This document shows positions 18,712 through 27,899 of a DNA stretch of 64,000 nucleotides, in pieces (position 1 is the stretch's first letter; every line of letters starts with the position of its first letter). Location of the stretch: the NCBI GenBank assembly GCA_024680555.1, contig JAILCC010000008.1, forward strand, positions 37,828-101,827, read 5' to 3'. Position numbers and translations under genes: made by a program. Source of the DNA: a bacterium. Lineage in GTDB: Bacteria; Cyanobacteriota; Vampirovibrionia; Gastranaerophilales; JAILCC01. Under the pieces are notes generated by a model. It was not told the origin of the DNA. It did no database searches and saw nothing but the letters and a program-made list of their open reading frames with translations.

Positions 18712-20139
18712 TTAGCTTAAAAAATATTCTGCTTTGATTTTATTTTCAAAGCCTTTTATTTCTTTTCTGAGCTCGTGGTCAAATTCTTTTTTATTTTTTG
18801 TTTCTTCATATGCGTAAAGAATAGAAGTGTACTTTCTGTTGCCGAAAACTTCGCCGATGTATGGCAAACTTGCTTTTACAAGTTCTCTTGCAAGATAGAT
18901 TGCAACATATCTCGGCTTAACAATTTCTTTTGACCTGCAAGAACCCTTTAATTGAGCGGGTTCAAGATGGTAATATTGAGCGACCATGTTGATTATATCG
19001 TCAATGGTCAGTTTTTTATTAAGCGCATCAAGGTTCAAGAGTTCTCTTGCGATTTCAACCGTAACAGCGCTGCCTTCTATGCTCATATATCCCGCAATGC
19101 GGTTCAATGCTCCCTCAAGTTCTCTAACGTTGTTTTTGTATGCGCCTGCGATGAGGTCAATTATTTCATCCGATAATTCAATTTCGTTTTCTTTAGCTTT
19201 TAACTTCAAAATTTCTTTTCTTGTTTCAAAATCTGGTGCTTTTATTTCTGCAAGCATTCCCCATTCAAAACGGCTGCGAAGTCTGTCTGTAAGAGTTGGA
19301 ATATCTTTGGGTTGACGGTCTGACGTCAGTACAATTTGTTTTCCGTTTCTGTGCAGATAATCAAAAATCGAGAAGATTTCATCTTGCGTGGCAGTTCTGC
19401 CCTCCAAAAATTGTACATCGTCAATCAAAAGGACATCAACGTTTCTGTATTTGTTTATGAATTCATTTTTTAATTTCGGGTTGCCTTTGTATTCGTACAT
19501 GATTTTTGTAAATTCGTTTGTGAAATCATTTAACGTGGTGTATTTCAGCTTTAATTCGGGATGTTTGACTAAAATGTATTGCCCGATGGCGTTTACGAGG
19601 TGAGTTTTTCCTAAGCCGGCTCCGCCCCAAATGAAAAGAGGGTTAAAGACTTTTCCCGGTTCGGTTGCCACACTTTTTGCCGCACCAAAAGCAAGTTTGC
19701 TCCCTGCCGAAACAACAAAGTTTTCAAAAGAATATTTTACATTGATGTTGTACGAGGACAAAAATTTCATTGCATCAATCTGAACCTGATTAAAAGAGAG
19801 CTGGGTTTGAACTGCCTGAACATTGTTTTCTTCTGTTTTTTCGGGTTCGGAGATGAATTTTGAGGTGTAAGTTTTATCAACAATAACCGAGAAATTTGCT
19901 TCGGGATTTTGGGAATATTTGCGCAGCGCACGCAGAATATCATTGGCAAATTTTTCTTTTATTGTTTTGCTCCAGATAGGTTTATTGGTAATGAGCTTTA
20001 AAACCCCATCGTTGTATGAGTGTACGCCCAACGGACGAATAGCCATGGCAAAAGCAGGAGTTGAAAGTGTTTCTTCCAAATCATTAAGAATATGTCCCCA
20101 AAGGGTGTCTGCATCTACAACACGTACGTCTTCACTCAC
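18712..20139 (-). CDS. dnaA: Chromosomal replication initiator DnaA, divergent domain IV
   Basis: AAA+ initiator that unwinds the origin. Domain I begins at DTLWGHILNDLEETL, Walker A is GGAGLGKT (about residue 168), Walker B is VLLIDDVQF, and the C-terminal helix-turn-helix contains GSCRSKEIVKPRYVAIYLARELV. The recognition-helix signature, normally DHTTVxHA, reads KYTSILYA. The start chosen is the GTG at 20139 (475 aa, usual DnaA length); an ATG at 20247 would overlap the upstream gene and add 36 residues. No clear Shine-Dalgarno supports either start. dnaN is not adjacent and no cluster of DnaA boxes was seen nearby. Confidence 0.9.
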   Translation of the reverse strand: MSEDVRVVDADTLWGHILNDLEETLSTPAFAMAIRPLGVHSYNDGVLKLITNKPIWSKTIKEKFANDILRALRKYSQNPEANFSVIVDKTYTSKFISEPEKTEENNVQAVQTQLSFNQVQIDAMKFLSSYNINVKYSFENFVVSAGSKLAFGAAKSVATEPGKVFNPLFIWGGAGLGKTHLVNAIGQYILVKHPELKLKYTTLNDFTNEFTKIMYEYKGNPKLKNEFINKYRNVDVLLIDDVQFLEGRTATQDEIFSIFDYLHRNGKQIVLTSDRQPKDIPTLTDRLRSRFEWGMLAEIKAPDFETRKEILKLKAKENEIELSDEIIDLIAGAYKNNVRELEGALNRIAGYMSIEGSAVTVEIARELLNLDALNKKLTIDDIINMVAQYYHLEPAQLKGSCRSKEIVKPRYVAIYLARELVKASLPYIGEVFGNRKYTSILYAYEETKNKKEFDHELRKEIKGFENKIKAEYFLS

Positions 20140-20222
20140 AACTAATCCAACCCATGCTATTTCTTCTTGTGAGTAAGATTTTACAACAAAAGGCGAATGA
20201 AGAAAAGATAAATACTTATTTT

Positions 20223-22241
20223 TTAGAACAGAGTGTCGGCAATCCAATTTTTAGCAGATACAGCGTGTTTCCACAGATTTGCATTGCTGCGTTGGTTGTT
20301 TTGATACCTTGATTTAATATCTTCAACAGTTTCTTTTGCTTGAGTTTGTGATAGGTTTTCTATACGTTGTTGAGCACTCAAATCACTAACTTTTGCTTTT
20401 GATTCGGTTTGTTGTGAATATAAATTATCTATTTGGTTTTTGTATTCTTTGGCTTTACCTTCTGCGGCATTGACACCTTTTTCTTTTATTGCAACCTCTT
20501 TTTCTGCCTTGCTTACTTCATCTTTAGCTGTTTTAAGTCCCTCTTCAGCTGTTTCTAAGTCTTTCATAGCACCGCCATTGCCTTGTCCGGATTCATTGCC
20601 ACATAATTCTTTGCGTACAGCTTTCAATTCATTTTCTGTATCTTTTGCTTCTTTTTCTTTTGCGGCAGCTTCGTCTTGTAGTTTCTTTAATTCGGCTTTT
20701 GCTTTAGCTAATTTGCCTTTTGCTGTAGCAAGTTCTTCTTTTGCCGCAGCTTTTTCTTCATCAGTAGTTGCACCTTGTAATTTTACTGCTGCTTCGCTCA
20801 CTGCTCTGTCTGCGCTTGCAACTTCATTGTTTTCGTAATTAGTAGCTTCTGTACGTGCATCTTGTGCTTTTTCGGTTTGTGATTCAAGTGTTGAACTCAA
20901 ATCGGATTCTCTTTCTTTTAACCCATCACAAACAGCTTCTTTTTCGTTTACTACTGTTTCTTTTTCTGTTACAGCTTGTTTTTTGCTTTCCAAGTCAGCT
21001 TTCGCTGTTTTATACTCAGATACTACTTCTTGTAACGTAGTTTCCTCATTTTTTAATTTTTCATCAATACCATCAAGTTTTGATTGTATATCCTTTTGTG
21101 TTGCTGTTTCTTTATCAATTTGTCCTTGTAAAGAGACTTCTTTGTTTTTGGAAGAATCATAATTGCTTTTTGCTCTTTGGGCATCTTTATCGTTTTCTAC
21201 ACCTTTTATGTCCAAATTTCCGCTAGAGCCGGATTTGCTTGTGCCGCCTGATGAACCTGCTCCGCTTGCGCCGCCTGATGAACCTGCTCCGCTTGTGCCT
21301 TGAGGTCCGCCTTGTTGTCCGCCACCAAGACCGAGTGCGCCTGTTGCTTTATTTGCTATAGCAGTTCCGCCTGCTTGTGCTGCGACTTGTGAAAGTTGTT
21401 GTCCGAGTCTTGCCCAGAAACCGGGGGATGAATTTGAAACATTTACCGTTCCGCTTACACCTGCTCGAAGTGAATTCATTGTTGCAAATTTGTTAGCGGA
21501 GTTAATCCTTTGCGAATATGAATTGCTTAATGATACTACTTGGCTTGACAAATCAGATACATTCGCACCTTGCTTGTTAGCTGTTTGTATTTCGGATTGA
21601 GCCTTTTGGAGTTCTTGTTGCGCTTTAACATAATATTGTTGAACCGCAGCCCAATTGCAGCTGGTTGCCGCTGCTTCAGCTTTGCTTGCATAATCTTTTG
21701 CTGCTGAGATATATGTTTTTGCATTTGCTACTGAAGAAAAGTCACTGCTTGATGTGCTTGAAGATGAACTTGTCGAACTCGTTGAACTTGTAGCGCCTGC
21801 TTTTGAAAATATGCTTGAATTTTGTGCACTTATAACATCACTTTGAAGAGTGCTTACATTCGATTTTAAAGAAGATTGTGCGTAAATGCTTACATCGGAA
21901 GAAGCTTGTGTCGTTGTTGTTTCTTTTGAAGTTGTTTCTGTTGAAGATGTGCTTTCGGTGGTTGAACTGCCAAAAACACTGCCCGTTCCGGCTTTTTCCG
22001 TACTTGAGCCAAAAACGCTGCTCTTTGAGTCGCTTGTGCTTCCTGCTTTTGTACTGAGACTTGATGACAAAGAACCTTTTGTTTTTGAAAGGTCGCCAAA
22101 TGAATTTGTTTTTGTTCCGCTCAAAGTCGAAGCAAGTTTATCTGAACTTGTTGTTGTTTTGGGCATGCTCGTATTAGCATTTTTTGCTTTACTCAAATCT
22201 GCCGTATTCAGTTGTTTAGCTTTGATTTCGGGGGTTGCCAT
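20223..22241 (-). CDS. Ser/Thr-rich protein with long C-terminal coiled coil, unknown family
   Basis: A 672-residue protein with no signal peptide or membrane helix near the N-terminus. The first 200 residues are low-complexity Ser/Thr (repeats such as VFGSST and TSSTSSSSSTSSS). A helical region about 180-260 is followed by a Gly/Ser linker with the repeated unit GAGSSGG (about 315-345). From about 350 onward it is an Ala/Glu/Lys coiled coil with heptad-like spacing. Such proteins may be structural, cytoskeletal or surface-related; there is no recognisable catalytic domain. It lies directly upstream of dnaA on the same strand. Confidence 0.7.
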   Translation of the reverse strand: MATPEIKAKQLNTADLSKAKNANTSMPKTTTSSDKLASTLSGTKTNSFGDLSKTKGSLSSSLSTKAGSTSDSKSSVFGSSTEKAGTGSVFGSSTTESTSSTETTSKETTTTQASSDVSIYAQSSLKSNVSTLQSDVISAQNSSIFSKAGATSSTSSTSSSSSTSSSDFSSVANAKTYISAAKDYASKAEAAATSCNWAAVQQYYVKAQQELQKAQSEIQTANKQGANVSDLSSQVVSLSNSYSQRINSANKFATMNSLRAGVSGTVNVSNSSPGFWARLGQQLSQVAAQAGGTAIANKATGALGLGGGQQGGPQGTSGAGSSGGASGAGSSGGTSKSGSSGNLDIKGVENDKDAQRAKSNYDSSKNKEVSLQGQIDKETATQKDIQSKLDGIDEKLKNEETTLQEVVSEYKTAKADLESKKQAVTEKETVVNEKEAVCDGLKERESDLSSTLESQTEKAQDARTEATNYENNEVASADRAVSEAAVKLQGATTDEEKAAAKEELATAKGKLAKAKAELKKLQDEAAAKEKEAKDTENELKAVRKELCGNESGQGNGGAMKDLETAEEGLKTAKDEVSKAEKEVAIKEKGVNAAEGKAKEYKNQIDNLYSQQTESKAKVSDLSAQQRIENLSQTQAKETVEDIKSRYQNNQRSNANLWKHAVSAKNWIADTLF

Positions 22242-22333
22242 TTCTCTTCTCGTATCTTCTTTTTATATACTTTATATATAAATAAAAACATTTTGCCCTG
22301 TTTTATTGCCATGAAAACAAATTTTTTTTTCTG

Positions 22334-22339
22334 TATAAT
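22334..22339 (+). promoter_or_regulatory. -10 box placed for a leaderless transcript
   Basis: TATAAT is separated from the ATG at 22347 by seven bases (TCAAAAT), and there is no Shine-Dalgarno. The best -35 with a 17-bp spacer is the poor ATGAAA at 22311. Confidence 0.5.
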
Positions 22340-22346
22340 TCAAAAT

Positions 22347-22646
22347 ATGAAAAAGATTTTAATTTTGATATTATATTTATTTTTAATTTTTCCTGTCTAT
22401 GCTCATGAGGAGAGTGAGCATCACGTTTTAAGTGCAACGGTTATCAAAAACAGAATAAGCGGTGATGTGGCGGTATATAACCTTTCTAACGGCAAGCTTC
22501 ATACTTCTGATTGTGAATGGGCGGAAAAATGCACTAAAAATTGTATTTATCTTAGTAAAAAGGAACTTAAAAAGAAATTTTATATTCCATGTCTGGTATG
22601 CGGCGGTGGTGTAATTGAACCGATAAGTGATGAAGAGTCGGAATAA
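22347..22646 (+). CDS. Small secreted protein with Ada-like Cys motif
   Basis: A 99-residue protein with a clear signal peptide (hydrophobic stretch KILILILYLFLIFPVYA, then HEESEHH). The mature part contains GKLHTSDCEWAEKC, NCIYLSKKEL and IPCLVCGG. The order His-x3-Cys ... Pro-Cys-x2-Cys is the motif of small Ada-type metal-binding modules found in exported proteins and beside nucleases; zinc binding is inferred. The N-terminal His/Glu cluster could also bind metal. The start at 22347 fits the signal peptide; a longer in-frame reading from 22212 does not. Confidence 0.72.
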   Translation: MKKILILILYLFLIFPVYAHEESEHHVLSATVIKNRISGDVAVYNLSNGKLHTSDCEWAEKCTKNCIYLSKKELKKKFYIPCLVCGGGVIEPISDEESE

Positions 22647-22787
22647 TAAAGATGAGGATGGCAGGTTCTTTTGATTAAAATAAGAAGAATATGCACAATA
22701 AAAGCTGAAACATAATGTATCAACTTCCCAAAAAAGCATTTTTAGTGTAAACTATAGTTAGTCAAGAGCTTGTTGCAGGTTTAAAGG

Positions 22788-24017
22788 ATGGAAAAGATAT
22801 TTGAGCTTTCAAACGGATTAAAAGTAGTTTTCAGACGCAATACGGAAACCCCGAGAATTGCGATAAACTTCTTTATAAATACAGGTATCATTGATGAAAA
22901 AAAGGCAGGAGAAACATCATTGATAACAAAGATTCTTTTGCAAGGAACAGAAAAAAGAACTGCAAAAGAAATTGCGGAACAAACTGATTTTTATGCAATA
23001 GAGCTTGTTACCGATGTAAAGCAAGATTATTTGAAGATAAAAGCAGTATTCTTAAATGATGATGTCGATGCTGCTCTTGATATTATGAGCGATGTTATTC
23101 AAAATTCAACTTTTGAAAATTTTGAAAAAGAAGTAAATAAGCTGAAAGGCGAAATTATATCGGAATTAGATTCCGCAAAAACAAAGGCGCTTGATAATTT
23201 GGTAAAAACCTTGTATGAAAATCACCCATACGGAAATGCGTTCACAAGAGTGCTTGAAGAAATTGATGAAATATCTTGTGAAGAAATTAAAAAATTGTAT
23301 TATGACAATCTAAAGGCGCAAAATTGCGTTATCAGTGTTGTGGGTGATATTGAGGAAAACAAAATAAAAGAGCTTTTGGAAAAATATTTTGGAAAAATAC
23401 CTGCAGGAGGTGTTGACAAAAATATAAATGCGCCGCAGAAATTGCAAGAACAAAAAACGACAATTATAAAAAAAGAAGATGTTGCGCAGGCGCAAATATT
23501 AAAGGCGTGGGTTCTTCCGGGGCTTAATAATAAGGATATTCCCGCACTTATGGTGCTCAATTCAATTTTAGGTTCGTGTGGCCTGAGTTCAAGATTGTTT
23601 TTAGAATTAAGAGAAAAGAAAGGACTTGCTTATGTTGTAAGGAGCAGTCTTGATGTAATGAAGCTTGCATCAACATTTTCTCTGTATATAGCTTCCGAGC
23701 CTAAAAATATAGAAGTTGCACTCGAGGGGTTTAAAGAAGAAGTTGACAAGTTGAAAAATATTCTTGTCAGTGAAGCTGAAATACAAAGTGCAAAAAATAA
23801 TATTTTGGGGAAAAGGGCATATTTACATGAAACAAATTCTCAACAATCTCACTATTTAGGCTATTATGAACTTTTGGGCAAGGGTTCTGCTTATGATAGC
23901 GGTATTGAGGATGAAATTCTTGCCGTAACCCCTAAAGATATACAAGAAGTTGCACAAAAATATTTTGATGAAAACTTTGTTGTATCGCTTTTGGCACCTG
24001 AAAAATTTTTGAGGTAA
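22788..24017 (+). CDS. M16-family (insulinase-like) protein without the zinc site
   Basis: A 409-residue protein with the two-domain M16 fold: an N-terminal domain opening IFELSNGLKVVFRRN and a C-terminal M16C domain with LRERKGLAYVV-like LREKKGLAYVVRSS. The catalytic HxxEH, which should follow the INFFINTG strand, is replaced by the segment GETSLITKILLQGT with no His. It therefore matches the non-catalytic subunit of M16 heterodimers. The active partner is not next to it. AGG precedes the ATG closely. Confidence 0.86.
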   Translation: MEKIFELSNGLKVVFRRNTETPRIAINFFINTGIIDEKKAGETSLITKILLQGTEKRTAKEIAEQTDFYAIELVTDVKQDYLKIKAVFLNDDVDAALDIMSDVIQNSTFENFEKEVNKLKGEIISELDSAKTKALDNLVKTLYENHPYGNAFTRVLEEIDEISCEEIKKLYYDNLKAQNCVISVVGDIEENKIKELLEKYFGKIPAGGVDKNINAPQKLQEQKTTIIKKEDVAQAQILKAWVLPGLNNKDIPALMVLNSILGSCGLSSRLFLELREKKGLAYVVRSSLDVMKLASTFSLYIASEPKNIEVALEGFKEEVDKLKNILVSEAEIQSAKNNILGKRAYLHETNSQQSHYLGYYELLGKGSAYDSGIEDEILAVTPKDIQEVAQKYFDENFVVSLLAPEKFLR

Positions 24018-24020
24018 ATT

Positions 24021-24623
24021 ATGAAAAAAATAGTTTTAACAATTATGGCAGCGTTTGTGCTTCTTGTGCCGGTTAGTGCAAAAACGTTGAAAGCGACTGT
24101 GTCGTTGTCGTGGGATAATTTGACGCAGACAGAAATAACTCAGGATATTGATGCAGTAAGAGCAAAAATTTTTGACGGTAAAGATATTCAAGACAAAGAT
24201 AAAAAAGAGTTTAAAAACGAAGTAAAACCTTATAAAAAAGATAGAGCCTACAAAGAAAATTATTTGTTTGCGGAATCGGGCGGAGGAGAAGTTTCCGACA
24301 AAATTGTGGTTCCGTTTTTTTACAAAAAGTATATTTATGCATACGGAATAATATATAAAAATGATTTAAAAACCTGCTACTATTACACCGCTTTGGGAAG
24401 ATTATTTACGGTAGAAAAGTTTGAAAAAAATTATGGCGAGTTCCCTGTTACGTCATATCAATATAAGACCAATGGTGTTTTGTTGGCAGTTGTTTATAAT
24501 ATCAGTGATGTTGACCAATATATGTATTCCAAAGACAGTAGTTTTGTCGGCAGATGGTACAAAGAAAATTATTATAACGGAAACGGCAAAGTTGTGATGA
24601 CAAGAACTTTACCCGAAAAATAA
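24021..24623 (+). CDS. Secreted hypothetical protein
   Basis: A 200-residue protein with a cleavable signal peptide (MKKIVLTIMAAFVLLVPVSA, probably cut after VSA). The mature protein is rich in Lys and Tyr, with LKTCYYYTALGRLFTVEKFE and a C-terminal VGRWYKENYYNGNGKVV that resembles beta-hairpin repeats of surface or envelope proteins. Family not recognised. It starts 3 bp after the M16-like gene with GAGG before the ATG, so the two are probably co-transcribed. Confidence 0.72.
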   Translation: MKKIVLTIMAAFVLLVPVSAKTLKATVSLSWDNLTQTEITQDIDAVRAKIFDGKDIQDKDKKEFKNEVKPYKKDRAYKENYLFAESGGGEVSDKIVVPFFYKKYIYAYGIIYKNDLKTCYYYTALGRLFTVEKFEKNYGEFPVTSYQYKTNGVLLAVVYNISDVDQYMYSKDSSFVGRWYKENYYNGNGKVVMTRTLPEK

Positions 24624-24632
24624 TTTTTCATG

Positions 24633-24638
24633 TATAAT
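24633..24638 (+). promoter_or_regulatory. -10 box placed for a leaderless transcript
   Basis: TATAAT is followed by six bases (ATTTGT) and then the ATG at 24645. There is no Shine-Dalgarno. TTTACC at 24608 is a possible -35 with a long 19-bp spacer. Confidence 0.5.
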
Positions 24639-24644
24639 ATTTGT

Positions 24645-25547
24645 ATGAGAAGATATGCAGTAAGATTATTTAAATCTCAATATCAACCGTTGGATATACC
24701 TGCAACAGTCAGTGTTAAGCATGGCGATTTTGTTTTGGTAAGAACGGAAAAAGGAGAGGAAGTCACGCAGGCTTACTATGTTAATTCCGCAATAGCTAAA
24801 GCCTGGGAAAATAAAGAACCAGAAGCACTTCCTCTTGTCAGAGTTATGTCCAAACGTGATTTGGAAGAATATGAAATATTAAAAAAAGAAAATGAAACTG
24901 CGTTCTTAAAGTGCAAGGAGCTTGTGAGAAATCGAGGTTTGAATATGAACCTCATAAATGCAAATTATACTTTTGACAGGCATAAAATAACATTTTATTA
25001 TACCGCTCCTGCCCGAGTTGACTTTAGAGAACTCTTAAAAGACCTGACGCAGGAATTTAGAAGAGTAAGAATTGACCTCAGACATATTGGCGTAAGAGAT
25101 GAAACGGCTATGCTTAAAGGCTGCGGTCTTTGCGGCAGAGAGTTTTGCTGCTGTTCATTTTTGAAAAATTTTGATTCAATAAATATAAAACTTGCAAAAG
25201 ACCAAGGGATGCCAATAAGTCCCTCAAAAATTTCCGGTACTTGCGGCAGGTTGTTATGCTGTTTGAATTATGAATACCAAACTTATCTTGAAGCTGCAAA
25301 AGATATGCCTCCTATCGGTTCAGGTGTTATGACTCCGCAGGGTATCGGCAGAGTTTGTGCTTTGCACTTTTTAAATAATAAGGTTGCCGTCAAACTTGAA
25401 GACGGAAAAATCAAAGACTATACAAAGGAAGAAATCGAAATGATTGATGATGATGTAAACAACATTGATATCAGCGGTACGAACGTATTCCAAGATATGG
25501 TTGATGATGCAAACGAAGATATGTCACATTTGGAAGATAAAGAATAA
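24645..25547 (+). CDS. PSP1/RicT-family protein
   Basis: A 300-residue protein of the PSP1 C-terminal domain family (B. subtilis RicT/YaaT). The N-terminal half has the FxxxYQPLDI and [13 protein letters not shown] strands. The centre carries the Cys-rich [14 protein letters not shown] and [15 protein letters not shown] that bind an iron-sulfur cluster in the RicAFT complex. In B. subtilis this complex affects RNase Y-dependent RNA processing; the bacterial role outside Firmicutes is less clear. The ATG at 24645 is chosen; an ATG five codons earlier overlaps the -10 box. The stop overlaps the dut start by one base. Confidence 0.9.
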   Translation: MRRYAVRLFKSQYQPLDIPATVSVKHGDFVLVRTEKGEEVTQAYYVNSAIAKAWENKEPEALPLVRVMSKRDLEEYEILKKENETAFLKCKELVRNRGLNMNLINANYTFDRHKITFYYTAPARVDFRELLKDLTQEFRRVRIDLRHIGVRDETAMLKGCGLCGREFCCCSFLKNFDSINIKLAKDQGMPISPSKISGTCGRLLCCLNYEYQTYLEAAKDMPPIGSGVMTPQGIGRVCALHFLNNKVAVKLEDGKIKDYTKEEIEMIDDDVNNIDISGTNVFQDMVDDANEDMSHLEDKE

Positions 25548-25993
25548 TGAACAAAATCAATTTGAAAATCAAAAAAATCTCAAAATTGGCGCAGCTCCCT
25601 ACTTATGCTACGGAAGGCGCAGCAGGCATGGATTTATATGCCGCAAATGAAGAACCGATTACGTTAGCTCCGTTAGAAAGAAGACTTGTTCCGTTAGGTT
25701 TTACCATGGAGCTTCCGGCAGGTTATGAAGCACAAATTAGACCTCGCTCAGGTATGGCAATTAAGCGTGGTATCACGTTGAGTAACTGTGTAGGTACCGT
25801 GGATGAAGACTACAGAGGCGAAGTTTGTGTCGGCTTGGTTAATCTTTCAAGAGAAGATTATACTATACAGGCAGGCGACAGAATTGCACAGATGGTCATT
25901 GCTCCGGTAACAAAAGCGGTTATTATTGAAGCTGATGAACTTGCCCAAACTGTTAGAGGTGAAGGCGGCTTTGGTTCAACAGGGTATAACTAA
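25547..25993 (+). CDS. dut: dUTP diphosphatase
   Basis: A 148-residue trimeric dUTPase that hydrolyses dUTP to dUMP and pyrophosphate, keeping uracil out of DNA and supplying the dTMP precursor. All motifs are present: GAAGMDLYA (1), [11 protein letters not shown] (2), [12 protein letters not shown] (3), [10 protein letters not shown] (4) and the flexible C-terminal [11 protein letters not shown] (5). It overlaps the RicT-like gene by one base and lies a few genes before two thymidylate-kinase-like genes, consistent with a dTTP-supply neighbourhood. Confidence 0.97.
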   Translation: MNKINLKIKKISKLAQLPTYATEGAAGMDLYAANEEPITLAPLERRLVPLGFTMELPAGYEAQIRPRSGMAIKRGITLSNCVGTVDEDYRGEVCVGLVNLSREDYTIQAGDRIAQMVIAPVTKAVIIEADELAQTVRGEGGFGSTGYN

Positions 25994-26023
25994 TATCTGT
26001 TACCAACGATAAGAGGAGTGCTT

Positions 26024-27217
26024 ATGCGTAAGAGCAAAATTAATAAGTTACTTGATTTATGGGAAAAAAATAACCTTATCTCAAAAGAACAAAATGCAAA
26101 TATTAGTGCATTTATGAAAGAAAGGCAAAAGGAAACTTTTTTCAGATTTTTGAAGTGGGTTTCTATAATAGGTGCTTTTTGGGTAGTTGGCGGGCTTATT
26201 GCAACGATTATTAATATTTTTGAACTGGATTTTATGCAAAAAATAGTAGATTTTATCATAAAATCCGGCACGTTTATTATTGGGATTATCAATGATTATA
26301 TTTGGCAACCGATATATAACCTTATTTACGGTTGGTTTGGAGATAATTGGGGTTATTTCGTTTGGGGAATTTGTTGTATTATTCTATTTTGTTTGTTTAA
26401 GTTTTTATCGGAGAAATTTAGTGTCAACAAAGATGTTGATAAATTAAATTTGTCTGACGAGCAAAAAAATATATTAAAAACGAGTTGGATTTTTGATGTG
26501 TTTTCTGCGATATCTTTGGCTGCGGCATTCTGCCTTTTTAATATGTTGTTTATTCCGCATGATTCATATTATTCAAACAATAAAATATTTCCGATATGCG
26601 ACGTTCTCGGATGTGTAACTTTTGTGGCTTTGGCATATCGTTATTTGAAGCCGATGTATTTATTGTTCGGAATATATTTTGCGGCACTTAGTGTAGGAAT
26701 GTTTTGGGGATATGGGTATGCTTCTTATTGGATTGGAGCATCAAGACCTGTTGTGCAAATTATGCTCTCAATAATTTTATTGTTAGTCGGATACATTTCC
26801 GAGTACCTGACCGAGGAAGATTTTATAAAGGAAAAATTTGCTTCAATATATAATTGGACAGGTTTGTTTATGATGTTCATTGCTCTGTGGATTGCATCAT
26901 TTTGGGGATTTTCGGAAGATTGGAACTGGAATGCAGGAGCAGGTGAATTATGGACTGCAAATATATTGTTTATCCTTGCGTCAATCGGTGCAATGTATTA
27001 TGGAGCAAAAACGGAACATAAGCTGTTTTTCAATTACGGTTTGACATTTTTAATAATAGAAACATATACGATTTTTTGTTCAAGATTATGGGATAAAATG
27101 CCGATAGGTATTTCTTCTCTGATTATGGGCATAATGTTGATTTATACCGGAAAAATCTTAAAAGATTTATATATTAAAAAACAGGCTAAAGAGATAGTTT
27201 TAAAAAGGAAAGAATAA
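26024..27217 (+). CDS. DUF2157-like multi-pass membrane protein
   Basis: A protein of 397 residues with about nine hydrophobic helices. The N-terminus MRKSKINKLLDLWEKNNLISKEQ resembles the short helical lead found in DUF2157 proteins. AGAGGAG precedes the ATG at 26024; a GTG two codons earlier would overlap this signal. Function unknown. It sits between dut and the kinase pair without terminators, so it is probably in the same transcript. Confidence 0.7.
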   Translation: MRKSKINKLLDLWEKNNLISKEQNANISAFMKERQKETFFRFLKWVSIIGAFWVVGGLIATIINIFELDFMQKIVDFIIKSGTFIIGIINDYIWQPIYNLIYGWFGDNWGYFVWGICCIILFCLFKFLSEKFSVNKDVDKLNLSDEQKNILKTSWIFDVFSAISLAAAFCLFNMLFIPHDSYYSNNKIFPICDVLGCVTFVALAYRYLKPMYLLFGIYFAALSVGMFWGYGYASYWIGASRPVVQIMLSIILLLVGYISEYLTEEDFIKEKFASIYNWTGLFMMFIALWIASFWGFSEDWNWNAGAGELWTANILFILASIGAMYYGAKTEHKLFFNYGLTFLIIETYTIFCSRLWDKMPIGISSLIMGIMLIYTGKILKDLYIKKQAKEIVLKRKE

Positions 27218-27898
27218 GTGCGTTTTGAGAAAAATCACAATTTACCGGGTACATTGATTTGCGTTGAGGGAATAGACGGTTCTGGCAAATCTACTCAGCT
27301 TGCTATTTTGAAAGAGTGGCTTTCCGAAACTGTGAATGATGTGATTTTTACGGAGTGGAATTCGTCAAGACTCATTTCGCAAACAACAAAACTTGCCAAA
27401 AAACGTTCGCAATTAAGTCCTCGTACATTCAGCCTTTTGCACGCAGTTGATTTTGCCGACAGATTGGAACATATTATTCTCCCTGCGCTTAAAGCGGGAT
27501 TTATTGTACTCGCAGACAGATATGTATATACTGCTTTTGCAAGAGACGTAGCAAGGGGCGTGGATGCTTCTTGGGTGCGCAATATGTACGGATTTGCCAT
27601 AAAACCCGATTTATCGGTTTATTTTAAAGTGCCGGTTGATATATCTTTGAAAAGAATTTGCGCAAATCGACAACCGAAATTTTATGAAGCAGGTATGGAT
27701 TTGAAATTAAGTAACGATCCTTATGAAAGTTACAGGATTTTTCAAGGGCGTGTTGTGTACGAATACGACAGAATGATTGACGAATATGATTTGGTAAAAA
27801 TGGATGCGACAAAAACAATTCACGAACAACAAATAAAATTCAGAAAAATTGTGAAAAAAGTTTTGAAAAATAAAGGAATTGAAATTGCCGAAAAATAA
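27218..27898 (+). CDS. Thymidylate kinase-like protein, copy 1
   Basis: A 226-residue P-loop nucleotide kinase. The P-loop is GIDGSGKSTQ near residue 19, and the family Asp-Arg-Tyr appears as LADRYVYTAFARD. Standard bacterial Tmk has DRYxxSxxAYQ here, so the substrate-binding stretch is altered, with ARD in place of AYQ. It would phosphorylate dTMP or a related nucleotide. The GTG start follows the preceding stop directly. A paralogue follows, overlapping in spacing by a single base between stop and ATG. Confidence 0.85.
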   Translation: MRFEKNHNLPGTLICVEGIDGSGKSTQLAILKEWLSETVNDVIFTEWNSSRLISQTTKLAKKRSQLSPRTFSLLHAVDFADRLEHIILPALKAGFIVLADRYVYTAFARDVARGVDASWVRNMYGFAIKPDLSVYFKVPVDISLKRICANRQPKFYEAGMDLKLSNDPYESYRIFQGRVVYEYDRMIDEYDLVKMDATKTIHEQQIKFRKIVKKVLKNKGIEIAEK

Positions 27899-27899
27899 A

